Assembly (NCBI GenBank): GCA_018819105.1
Contig: JAHJQV010000027.1
Span: 99,225 to 163,224 of the forward strand
DNA length: 64,000 nucleotides
Source of the DNA: Gammaproteobacteria bacterium
GTDB taxonomy: Bacteria; Pseudomonadota; Gammaproteobacteria; Xanthomonadales; Wenzhouxiangellaceae
Reading direction: 5' to 3'
Position 1 is the stretch's first letter, and every line of letters begins with the position of its first letter. Under the pieces are notes generated by a model. That model was not told the origin of the DNA. It saw nothing but the letters and a program-made list of their open reading frames with translations, and did not search any database. Made by a program: the position numbers and the translations under genes. Shown here piece after piece: positions 1 through 8,779 of this stretch.

Positions 1-6
1 GCACAT

Positions 7-322
7 TCACCATCGCGGATCAAGTTTTAGCGGTGCTGGATAGCCTGGCACTGACTTGATGGCAGTCCGCGGCGCAAAGCGGTCAGCGATGGGCAGTTCG
101 GCAAGTTCCGGGCACCAGTGGCTAATTTAATCGGCCTTTGGGTCGTAGCGACGGGATTGCTCGACCACGTTGAACCAGCGGTCGCGGGTGTCGGTGCCGA
201 CGCCGGCCTGGTAAGCCCAGTTGCCCCTGTTGCTGGCGACGTCATATTCCATCAGCAGATGCTCGAACCAGGCGGCACCGGCACGCCAGTTCAGCTGCAG
301 ATCCTTGACCAGAAAGCTGGCG
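7..322 (-). pseudogene. Broken 3' copy of cryptochrome-DASH gene
   Basis: Positions 4-322 are a 319-bp direct repeat of 1792-2110, the 3' end of the intact cry-DASH gene, with the same length and many substitutions. Read on the minus strand it gives the last ~105 residues of the protein (VKDLQL, GNWAYQAGVGTDTR, FNVVEQSRRYDP) and the same LDPRW-stop ending. A TAA at 127-129 interrupts the frame about 40 codons before the original end. The N-terminal three quarters of the gene are absent: homology stops abruptly at 322 and is replaced by the toxin-antitoxin promoter. This is a decayed fragment, not a functional photolyase. Confidence 0.85.
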
Positions 323-331
323 TCAGATTGC

Positions 332-380
332 TTGTGATTGACAGGGCAACTTGTGTATAATTGTACGGTATTTCCGTACA
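332..380 (+). promoter_or_regulatory. yefM-yoeB promoter and palindromic operator
   Basis: A perfect -10 hexamer TATAAT lies at 356-361. TTGTGA at 332-337 sits 18 bp upstream and is a possible -35. A perfect inverted repeat, TGTACGG (362-368) and CCGTACA (374-380) with a 5-bp spacer, overlaps the expected transcription start. Known YefM operators are palindromes built on a TGTACA core, so this fits an autorepression site for the downstream antitoxin-toxin pair. Confidence 0.6.
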
Positions 381-396
381 TGTGCTGGTGATTACG

Positions 397-669
397 ATGG
401 AAACTGTGAGTGTGAACAAGTTCAGGGAAAGCCTGAAAAAGCTTGTAGAACAGAGCATTAGCCGGCATGAGCCGCTTAGAGTCTCGCGGCGCGCTGGCCA
501 GGACTTTGTGGTGATTGGTGCCGAAGACTGGGAGCGTGAGCAGGAAACCTTGTATATTCTGCAGAACAGTAGCCTGATGCGGCAACTGGACGAGTCCGTT
601 AAAACCCATATCGAGCGTAAAGGATACACGCCGACCAAAGAGCAAATGGATGAGATCGCTGGTGTTTGA
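397..669 (+). CDS. yefM: YefM/Phd-family antitoxin
   Basis: A 90-residue antitoxin expected to neutralise the YoeB-type RNase encoded next and to repress the operon. The N-terminal half (VSVNKFRESLKKLVEQ, then VSRRAGQDFVVIGAEDWE) matches the Phd/YefM DNA-binding fold, and the acidic C-terminal half would wrap the toxin. I chose the ATG at 397 because the protein then begins METVSVNKFR, the usual family start; the frame also stays open to a TTG at 361, inside the operator. The stop overlaps the toxin start by 20 bp, typical of translational coupling. The pair lies between direct repeats of cry-DASH DNA, a sign of insertion. Confidence 0.9.
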   Translation: METVSVNKFRESLKKLVEQSISRHEPLRVSRRAGQDFVVIGAEDWEREQETLYILQNSSLMRQLDESVKTHIERKGYTPTKEQMDEIAGV

Positions 670-922
670 AGGCAGAACCTGGGAGGCGTATGAGGCCATG
701 CGCCAAAAGGACAAAAAGCTGCACGCCGCTGTTCGCCAGATTATAAAAGAGCTGATTCGTTGCGAAGACCCCGCTGTCGGGTTAGGTAAACCTGAACCTC
801 TCAAGCATAACCTGACCGGGTTCTGGTCAAGGCGCATCAGCCAGAAGGACCGGATTGTGTATCGGTTCGATGAATCATCAATCTATATCTTTGCCCTGGG
901 TGGGCATTATGACGCGACGTAA
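650..922 (+). CDS. yoeB: YoeB-type mRNA interferase toxin
   Basis: A 90-residue toxin of the YoeB/Txe family, a ribosome-dependent endoribonuclease that cleaves mRNA in the A site. The family block GKPEPLKHNLTGFWSRRI is present. By comparison with E. coli YoeB (Glu46, Arg65, His83, Tyr84) the catalytic residues map to Glu49, Arg68, His86 and Tyr87, all intact, so the toxin should be active. It starts inside the end of the antitoxin gene. Its TAA stop lies in an ACGTAAC sequence, as often seen where a cassette gene runs into an attC site, but a full site on this strand is not convincing. Confidence 0.93.
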   Translation: MRSLVFEGRTWEAYEAMRQKDKKLHAAVRQIIKELIRCEDPAVGLGKPEPLKHNLTGFWSRRISQKDRIVYRFDESSIYIFALGGHYDAT

Positions 923-1197
923 CACCGACACTCATCGGTGCCGTATCGCAAAGCGCTGACGACACCTGAACCGCATAGCGGTTCTGGCGTCCGTTGCGGC
1001 AAAATATTAGCTGTCGATTCTGTCAAGATTGATGTATTCGTATAGATTGGATATATGATTTCGTAGTTTGCTTCGAAACGATCTGGGAGTAGATGCCTTA
1101 TCGAGTGCCCCTGGCCACCGTCAAGACTCTGCGGTTCTCAAATGCCTCTGAAAATCTATTCAAAGAGTTCAAAGTCTGCGACACGCTTGGCAAAAAT
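923..1197. other. Non-coding stretch with short hairpins
   Basis: There is no convincing gene here. Just after the toxin gene lie two perfect short hairpins: CACCGA/TCGGTG with a 6-nt loop near 926-943, and GAACCGC/GCGGTTC with a 3-nt loop near 972-988. Neither is followed by a T-run, so they are not standard intrinsic terminators. They could belong to a degenerate attC for the toxin-antitoxin cassette. The remainder is AT-richer and shows nothing recognisable. Confidence 0.4.
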
Positions 1198-1293
1198 AGC
1201 CAACGCCTGCAATAACCGGCAGACGATGCACAGCAGCGGCTGTCCTGCGCAGGCCATGCAGTGGCCGTAGCGAAGTTGATTGCCTTGTTATGC
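1198..1293 (-). other. Integron attC recombination site
   Basis: Read on the minus strand, the site opens with GCATAAC (plus 1287-1293), which contains the stop codon of the small cassette gene. It closes with GCGTTGGCT (GTTGGCT at plus 1198-1204). The arms align as AACAAGGCAATCAAC against AACGCCTGCAATAACC, and the 3' end (TTATTGCAGGCGTTGGC) closely resembles classical attC ends. The central part is a longer, imperfect stem. Core spacing, arm symmetry and stop-codon position together support attC, although the last core bases deviate from GTTRRRY. Confidence 0.65.
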
Positions 1294-1542
1294 GTTTGCA
1301 CTACGCGCCCCAACAATTGCGAACCAAAAGAGCGCCACACCAGCTAATATAACCGAAAGCGCCGTATGGTTTGGCTCTATGCCACGAACATAAATCCAAG
1401 GCGATACTGCCATTGCCATTGAAATAAGCATGTATGCAAGTTGCGGCCACCTTTTTGAACGATTCATCTTCCTCCGCCAGGAATTCAACAGAAAAGTGCC
1501 GGCAGGAATGAAAATAATCATGAAAGCTTCAAATATTCCCAT
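1288..1542 (-). CDS. Small membrane protein in an integron-type cassette
   Basis: An 84-residue protein I cannot assign to a family. It shows about three hydrophobic segments (FEAFMIIFIPAGTFLL; LAYMLISMAMAVSPWIYV; LSVILAGVALFWFAIV) separated by a basic loop with SWRRK and NRSKRW, so it is probably a small inner-membrane protein. The stop codon lies inside the first core of the attC site at 1287-1293, the usual architecture of an integron gene cassette. Upstream DNA to 1794 contains no clear attC, so the cassette may be the last intact one of a decayed array. Confidence 0.6.
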   Translation of the reverse strand: MGIFEAFMIIFIPAGTFLLNSWRRKMNRSKRWPQLAYMLISMAMAVSPWIYVRGIEPNHTALSVILAGVALFWFAIVGARSANA

Positions 1543-1794
1543 ATTTATCTATGATAAATAACTTTGAATTAGTAGGCGTAAACGCCGCATATGACGTCAT
1601 CAACAGCCCAAGGGCGGCTTACCTTGCTGATTTCAGTGAAGCGCATAAGATCGCATGTCGACGATATCAGCCTATTCAGACTATCGTCATGCGCTGTTGG
1701 TGTACAGATTCTGTCCATCACTGCACCACCCTGTGCTCCCCGCTCTGTCTGAATACTGCCTCACATCAGGCCAGAATACAATGCCTGACATCAT
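1543..1794. other. Intergenic spacer between cassette gene and cry-DASH
   Basis: AT-richer than its flanks, with a palindrome GGCGTTTACGCC-like segment near 1578-1589 and the TGACGTCA-type 8-mer near 1593-1600. I see no gene, tRNA or terminator. It presumably carries the promoter of the small membrane-protein gene and the 3' flank of cry-DASH. Confidence 0.35.
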
Positions 1795-3201
1795 TCACCA
1801 GCGCGGATCAAGCATTATCGATGCTGGATAGTCTGGCACTGCAGTGCTCGCAGCCCACGGTGCAAAGCGGTCAGCGATGGGCAGTTCCGCGAGTTCCGGG
1901 CACCAGTGGCTGATGTATTCGGTCTTTGGGTCGTAGCGACGGGATTGCTCGACCACGTTGAACCAGCGGGCGCGGGTGTCGGTGCCAACGCCGGCCTGAT
2001 AGGCCCAGTTGCCCCAGTTGCTGGCGACGTCGTAGTCCAGCAGCAGATGCTCGAACCAGGCGGCTCCGGCTCGCCAGTCCAGCTGCAGATCCTTGACCAG
2101 AAAGCTGGCGACGTTCTGGCGACCGCGATTGGACATATAGCCGGTGGCCTGCAGTTCACGCATGTTGGCATCGATCATGGGGATGCCGGTGGCACCCTGG
2201 GTCCAGGCAGCAAATTGCTCGTGCTGGCGCTGGTCAAACCGGTCAAAGGCACGCAGTCCGTGGATGGGCTGGTCACGCAGACCGACAAAGCGGAACAAGG
2301 CATTGCCAGTGTGTTGCAGCAGCCAGCGGAAGTATTCGCGCCAGAGCAGCTCGAACTTGAGCCAGTAAGTGGATTCGTTGGCGCTCACATCGGCTTCAAA
2401 GCGTTCGATTTCCGCCCAGACATGGCGCACCGACAGACTGCCATCGGCCAGCCACGGCGACAGTTTGCTGGAATCGTCGTTGTGCAGCATGCCGTTGCGG
2501 GTCTGTTTGTAATTCAGGATGCATTGCCCCTGGTGCAGATAATGTTGCAGCCGCTGCAGTCCGGCCTGTTCGCCACCGCAAAACCGTGGCGGTGATGACA
2601 ATGACTCGGATTGACTCTGTTGCATCAACGCCTGCGGCCAAACTGGAACATCCTCCAGCAATGGTGGCGGCAGGCGCGTGATGACGGCGCATGGCGACTG
2701 CGGCTGCAGGCGCTTTTCCACCTTGCGCCGGAACGCACTGAAGCTCATCGGCCAGCGCTCGGCGGCGATGGGCAGTTGCGGGTACAGCCGGTTGTCCAGG
2801 CTTGTGATCAGCTTGCTGCCGCCCGCAGGCAAGGTCTGATCCAGCAGCTTGAGCAGTCGCTGCAGCTGCCCTGCTTCCTCGCTGCCGGGAGCATCATTGA
2901 CAAACACCTGATCGATGTCGTGGGCTGCCACCAGTGTCGCGATCTGCCTGGCGCTGTCACCGCACAGCACCAGCAGGCGTTGCCCCAGCGCTTCCAGTTG
3001 CTCTGCAAGGGCTTGCAGTGACTGCGCCAGAAAGCGCCAGCGATGCGCATGCCGACGCGGCCAGCCCCAGTCTGTCGGCGCCAGCTGGCTGTCTTCAATG
3101 ACATACACCAGCAGCAGACGATCACAGGCCGCTGCCGCCTGCAGCAGTGGATTGTCGTGCAGACGCAGTTCGCCGCGCAGCCAGACAAGGCCGTTTGTCA
3201 T
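1795..3201 (-). CDS. Cryptochrome-DASH (photolyase family)
   Basis: A 468-residue flavoprotein of the cryptochrome/photolyase family. The N-terminal ~130 residues (MTNGLVWLRGELRLHDNPLL) form the antenna-binding photolyase domain. The C-terminal part is the FAD domain with NYKQTRNGML, WREYFRW, MIDANMREL, TGYMSNRGRQNVASFLVKDL, GNWAYQAGVGTDTR and FNVVEQSRRYDP. The MSNRGRQNVASFLV and GNW-Y-AGVG blocks are characteristic of the CRY-DASH clade rather than class I CPD photolyases. Family members repair cyclobutane dimers in single-stranded DNA and some act as blue-light sensors. It is divergent from the acyltransferase gene. A broken second copy of its 3' end lies at 7-322. Confidence 0.9.
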   Translation of the reverse strand: MTNGLVWLRGELRLHDNPLLQAAAACDRLLLVYVIEDSQLAPTDWGWPRRHAHRWRFLAQSLQALAEQLEALGQRLLVLCGDSARQIATLVAAHDIDQVFVNDAPGSEEAGQLQRLLKLLDQTLPAGGSKLITSLDNRLYPQLPIAAERWPMSFSAFRRKVEKRLQPQSPCAVITRLPPPLLEDVPVWPQALMQQSQSESLSSPPRFCGGEQAGLQRLQHYLHQGQCILNYKQTRNGMLHNDDSSKLSPWLADGSLSVRHVWAEIERFEADVSANESTYWLKFELLWREYFRWLLQHTGNALFRFVGLRDQPIHGLRAFDRFDQRQHEQFAAWTQGATGIPMIDANMRELQATGYMSNRGRQNVASFLVKDLQLDWRAGAAWFEHLLLDYDVASNWGNWAYQAGVGTDTRARWFNVVEQSRRYDPKTEYISHWCPELAELPIADRFAPWAASTAVPDYPASIMLDPRW

Positions 3202-3284
3202 CGTCTCTCTCCTGTCATTGATACATTGTCATTGGTTCGCCGGACGGCCACAATGAGATGGTCTGTTTGTGCGAGAATGACCGC

Positions 3285-4193
3285 ATGATGGACAAGCTTG
3301 TCGAATGGCTGCGCCTGCTCAGCGCCCTGCTGGTGTTGTTGCTCAACACTGTGGTACACATCACGGTGTTGCTGCTGGTGGCGCTGGTGAAAGCCGTTGT
3401 CCGCATCTTACTGCCGCTGCGTGGCTTGCGCACCGCGCTGGATCATGCCCTGATCGCCATTGCGGAAAGCTGGATCGGCGTCAACAGTCTGGCGCTGGCC
3501 GGCCTGATTAACACCCGCATTGCGGTGGAGGGTCTGCCCGAGGTTGATCGCGGCGGTCACTATCTGGTGTTGTGCAATCATCAGAGCTGGGTGGACATTC
3601 CAGTGTTGCAGCGACTGTTCAACCGGCGGCTGCCGTTCATGCGCTTTTTTCTCAAGCAGCAACTGATCTGGGTGCCGCTGCTGGGGCTGGCCTGGTGGGC
3701 GCTGGATTTCCCGTTCATGCACCGGCACAGCAAACAGCAGCTGGCGCAGCGCCCACAACTGGCCGGCCGCGATCTGGCTGCCACCCGCCGCGCCTGCAAG
3801 AAGTTTCGCGAGATTCCGGTGTCGATCATGAACTTTGTCGAGGGCACGCGCTTTACCGGGGCCAAGCATGCACGGCAGGCGTCGCCCTACAATCATCTGC
3901 TCAAACCGCGCGGTGGCGGCACCGCGCTGGTGCTGGATGCGCTGGGTGACTGCATCGACACCATTGTTGATGTCACCGTGGTGTATCCACACGGTCGACC
4001 TGGTTTTCTGCAGTTTCTGGCCAGTCGCGTGCCCGAGATTCGGGTGCAAATCCGCCTGTTGCCGGTGCCGCAGGCCTTGCGCGGTGGGGATTATCAGCAC
4101 GATGCCGAGTTTCGCGAACGGTTCCAGGCCTGGCTGAACCGGTTGTGGCTGGAGAAGGATCAGCGCATTGCTGGCCTGCTTGAGCAGGCCTGA
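3285..4193 (+). CDS. PlsC/YihG-like 1-acylglycerol-3-phosphate acyltransferase
   Basis: A membrane-bound acyltransferase of about 302 residues, of the kind that makes phosphatidic acid from lysophosphatidic acid. Two hydrophobic segments near residues 10-45 anchor it. The catalytic HX4D motif is NHQSWVD (His99, Asp104), followed by FVEGTRFT (phosphate binding) and LLKPRGGG. The arrangement resembles E. coli YihG more than the shorter PlsC. I chose the ATG at 3285, preceded by a weak GCGAGAA; an in-frame ATG at 3258 would add nine polar residues ahead of the membrane segment. The gene stands alone, diverging from cry-DASH, and is followed by tandem hairpin repeats. Confidence 0.85.
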   Translation: MMDKLVEWLRLLSALLVLLLNTVVHITVLLLVALVKAVVRILLPLRGLRTALDHALIAIAESWIGVNSLALAGLINTRIAVEGLPEVDRGGHYLVLCNHQSWVDIPVLQRLFNRRLPFMRFFLKQQLIWVPLLGLAWWALDFPFMHRHSKQQLAQRPQLAGRDLAATRRACKKFREIPVSIMNFVEGTRFTGAKHARQASPYNHLLKPRGGGTALVLDALGDCIDTIVDVTVVYPHGRPGFLQFLASRVPEIRVQIRLLPVPQALRGGDYQHDAEFRERFQAWLNRLWLEKDQRIAGLLEQA

Positions 4194-4204
4194 GATTTGC
4201 CGAC

Positions 4205-4660
4205 TATCATGCCAGCGGGGACGCTGGCGCTCCTGACTCTGCATCGTGCCACCTCAACAGGCTGTCATGCCAGCGGGGACGCTGGCGCTCCTGACTCTGC
4301 ATCGGGCCATCTCAACGGGCTTTCATGCCAGCGGGGACGCTGGCGCTCCTTAGCCTGCAACTGGCTATCACACCAGGCCATGTCAGCGGGCCATCTCACT
4401 GGGCTGTGATGCCGAGCGAGCGCACCGAGCCGAGGTATCTGCTTGCTGCTGCATGGTAGCGGTAAGGCTATGCATTCCCACTCTGCATCGTGGGAACGAG
4501 TGAACCCTCTCACCAGGCTGCCATGCCAGCGGGGAGGCTGACGCTCCTTAGCCTGCATCGGGCCATCTCAACGGGCTTTCATGCCAGCGGGGACGCTGGC
4601 GCTCCTGAGCGTGATTCGTGCCATCTCAACAGGCTGGGGGCGCTGGCGCTCCTGAGCCTG
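4205..4660. repeat. 58-bp tandem REP-like hairpin repeats
   Basis: Units carrying the palindrome GCCAGCG-GGGA-CGCTGGC followed by GCTCC begin at 4209, 4267 and 4325 (58-bp period). After a diverged middle they recur at 4523 and 4581 (again 58 bp), with a partial unit near 4636. Each unit continues with a conserved CTGCATCG-GCCATCTCAAC-GGC stretch. Around 4470-4498 a different hairpin (ATTCCCAC, TCTGCATC, GTGGGAAC) interrupts the series. A single copy of the same core lies at 51764-51785, so this is a dispersed element. The whole 4194-4732 gap is filled by it and holds no gene. Confidence 0.85.
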
Positions 4661-4732
4661 CATCCGCCGCCAGTGGCAACAGGAATGGTATAAAATCAAT
4701 ACCAACTTCCAGCACAAGGATTGGCTGCCATC

Positions 4733-5254
4733 ATGGATCGATCAAAGTCTGTATTCTCACTGTGCCTGCTCGTTGTGCTGGCACTTATCCTGCCTGCGTC
4801 CGGGGCCATGGCGCAAACCCTGGTGTACGAGCGCGAATTCAGCCTGCTGGCCGAAGCCGACAACACCCTGCGTATCACCCTGAGCGCGGACGACGGCATC
4901 GTCATCGAACGGCCCGCGTTCATGACCTGGCCGGGGCATTATGAGAGCAGCGCAGCCGCTGGCAGCCATGCCCGGCTCAGCCGACAGCTTGCCGGGCTGC
5001 TGCCGTTGACCAGACAACTCGATGCCGAGATCAACCAGCGCGCGCGCAACGAGATGGTCTACGTGTCAGATCCGGAATACACCCGCTTCATGCTGCTGGA
5101 CAGCCAGCGGCAGCCAGTGGACGCAGTGGAAATGCCTTCGCTGCAGGCCTGGTCGGCAAACTTTCCCGACGACGTCAGGTTGCGCCTGCTGCTGGAACTG
5201 GAATCGCAGTGGACTGCGCTGATGGATGACGTTCTGGCCGGAGAACAGCCATGA
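4733..5254 (+). CDS. Secreted protein of unknown function, partner of protease
   Basis: A 173-residue protein with a clear Sec signal peptide (hydrophobic VFSLCLLVVLALILP, cleavage expected after AMA near residue 28). The mature part has no motif I recognise. It includes a charged stretch QLDAEINQRARNEMVYVSDPEYTRFMLLD and several acidic residues. The ATG at 4733 has AAGGA 12 bp upstream; a TTG at 4721 directly after that AAGGA is the alternative. The stop overlaps the start of the downstream metalloprotease by ATGA, so the two are translationally coupled. I infer, without direct evidence, that it may be an inhibitor, chaperone or substrate of that protease. Confidence 0.7.
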   Translation: MDRSKSVFSLCLLVVLALILPASGAMAQTLVYEREFSLLAEADNTLRITLSADDGIVIERPAFMTWPGHYESSAAAGSHARLSRQLAGLLPLTRQLDAEINQRARNEMVYVSDPEYTRFMLLDSQRQPVDAVEMPSLQAWSANFPDDVRLRLLLELESQWTALMDDVLAGEQP

Positions 5255-6279
5255 AAGCGTCAATTATATGTGCATTGCTGCTGCTGTCTGTGGCGCTGGT
5301 CAGCTCCACGCCAGTGCGCGCTGGAGCCTTCGTTTTCTCCAGCGGCACGGCACCCGAGCTGATCGCCCACCCGAGCACCTATCTCGGCAACGGCGGCGAC
5401 ATCAACGTCCGCGTGTGCATTGCACCGGGCAGTGAATCCATCACCGAGATGCAGGTGGCGGTGCAGAACTCGGTGACCATCTGGAACCGGCAGCAGGCCG
5501 CCAGCCCCAATGTGTTTCTTGGCGGCAACAACGACATTCCTACCGGTGCGGTCGATTTTGAATCCACCCTGACCCACGAACTCGGCCACTGCATTGGTCT
5601 GGCCCACCCCAACGAGGCCACCGAATCCGGTCTGCCGGCTGCCGACCGCGATTACACCAAAACCGCTCCCGGCCCCAACGGCGTGCGTGATCTGGATCCC
5701 GGCAGCGATGGCATCCGTGGCTCTGCCGATGACCTGCGCGGTGACGACATCAATCTGCACTGGTTCAACATCGGCAGCAACAACCCGTTTGTGCTGACCG
5801 AGCCGGTGGATGCCAGCACCTACAGTCGTGATCTCGGCAATCTGCCTCTCACGGACACGTTTGCAGCCAACGCCGACCGCACCGTGGCCGCCGATCTTGG
5901 CTTTCCCGGCACCGAGGCGGTGATGCAACAGGGCGCATTCACGGATGAAGATCAGCGCCAACTGGCCACCGATGACATCGCCACGCTGCGGCTGGGCATG
6001 GCCGGCCTGGATCGCAGCGCCGGCACCGGCGACGATTACCGCCCGGTGCTGGTGTTTGATGGCGTCGGTGACGACTGCGACATCACCGTTCAGCTCACCG
6101 GCACCAGCTTTGCGTTCTGTTCCATCGGTGCCGTGCCCATCAACGGCAACAGCAACCACGTGCGGGTGACCAATGCACTGGTCCAGCTCGGCTCCAACAG
6201 CAGTTTCAACTGGCATTTCAACCAGAATCCGGTGGTGGTGCTGGATGAGGTGTTCTTTGTGGACGGGTTTGAGGACTGA
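5251..6279 (+). CDS. Secreted matrixin-like zinc metalloprotease
   Basis: A 342-residue exported metzincin. The signal peptide covers about residues 1-24 (IICALLLLSVALVSS, VRA). Residues 109-119 are HELGHCIGLAH, the complete HExxHxxGxxH zinc site with Glu110 as catalytic base, and EAVMQQG further on can serve as the Met-turn. A DLDPGSDGIRGSADDL stretch resembles calcium-binding loops. The last residues, VFFVDGFED, match the DGFE-type C-terminal tail common on exported proteins of some gammaproteobacteria. It is coupled by a 4-bp overlap to the upstream secreted protein. The substrate is unknown. Confidence 0.8.
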   Translation: MKASIICALLLLSVALVSSTPVRAGAFVFSSGTAPELIAHPSTYLGNGGDINVRVCIAPGSESITEMQVAVQNSVTIWNRQQAASPNVFLGGNNDIPTGAVDFESTLTHELGHCIGLAHPNEATESGLPAADRDYTKTAPGPNGVRDLDPGSDGIRGSADDLRGDDINLHWFNIGSNNPFVLTEPVDASTYSRDLGNLPLTDTFAANADRTVAADLGFPGTEAVMQQGAFTDEDQRQLATDDIATLRLGMAGLDRSAGTGDDYRPVLVFDGVGDDCDITVQLTGTSFAFCSIGAVPINGNSNHVRVTNALVQLGSNSSFNWHFNQNPVVVLDEVFFVDGFED

Positions 6280-6373
6280 TCCTGTAAAAGCTGGTTATCC
6301 AGTCAAGCATTTTTGTCGCGATACAGCGCTTGCTGTTGCTGTTCTATAGCTTTATTTGATTCGCTTTTATGTT

Positions 6374-6394
6374 TTGATTGATGTCATCAATCAA
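6374..6394. promoter_or_regulatory. Perfect 21-bp palindrome upstream of katG
   Basis: The arms TTGATTGATG (6374-6383) and CATCAATCAA (6385-6394) flank a single T, giving a perfect odd-centred palindrome about 90 bp before the katG start codon. A weak promoter may follow (TTGGAC at 6413-6418, AATATC at 6436-6441). The position suits a dimeric regulator. It does not resemble the OxyR ATAG-type consensus. Confidence 0.4.
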
Positions 6395-6449
6395 GCTCAT
6401 CTAAGCTTTCAATTGGACATTGTGTATGTATGAGAATATCCTCATGTAA

Positions 6450-8702
<2,253 letters not shown>

Positions 8703-8727
8703 TCCGCACAAGCTGCACTGAAATCAG

Positions 8728-8752
8728 ACCCGCTGCACTGCAGCGGGTTTTT
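8728..8752 (+). terminator. Intrinsic terminator after katG
   Basis: A perfect 8-bp stem ACCCGCTG/CAGCGGGT (8728-8735, 8741-8748) with a 5-nt loop is followed immediately by a T-run. It lies 26 bp past the katG stop and also ahead of the convergent dehydrogenase stop. Confidence 0.85.
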
Positions 8753-8779
8753 ATATCCACCAACACTGCAGAATCTTTG

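Noticed and set aside
338..343. Perfect TTGACA as the -35 for yefM
   Set aside because: It is only 12 bp from the TATAAT at 356-361, too close for a normal promoter; TTGTGA at 332-337 fits better.
1551..1913. 120-codon plus-strand frame before cry-DASH
   Set aside because: It overlaps the end of cry-DASH, is rich in Cys and Ser, and has no ribosome-binding site.
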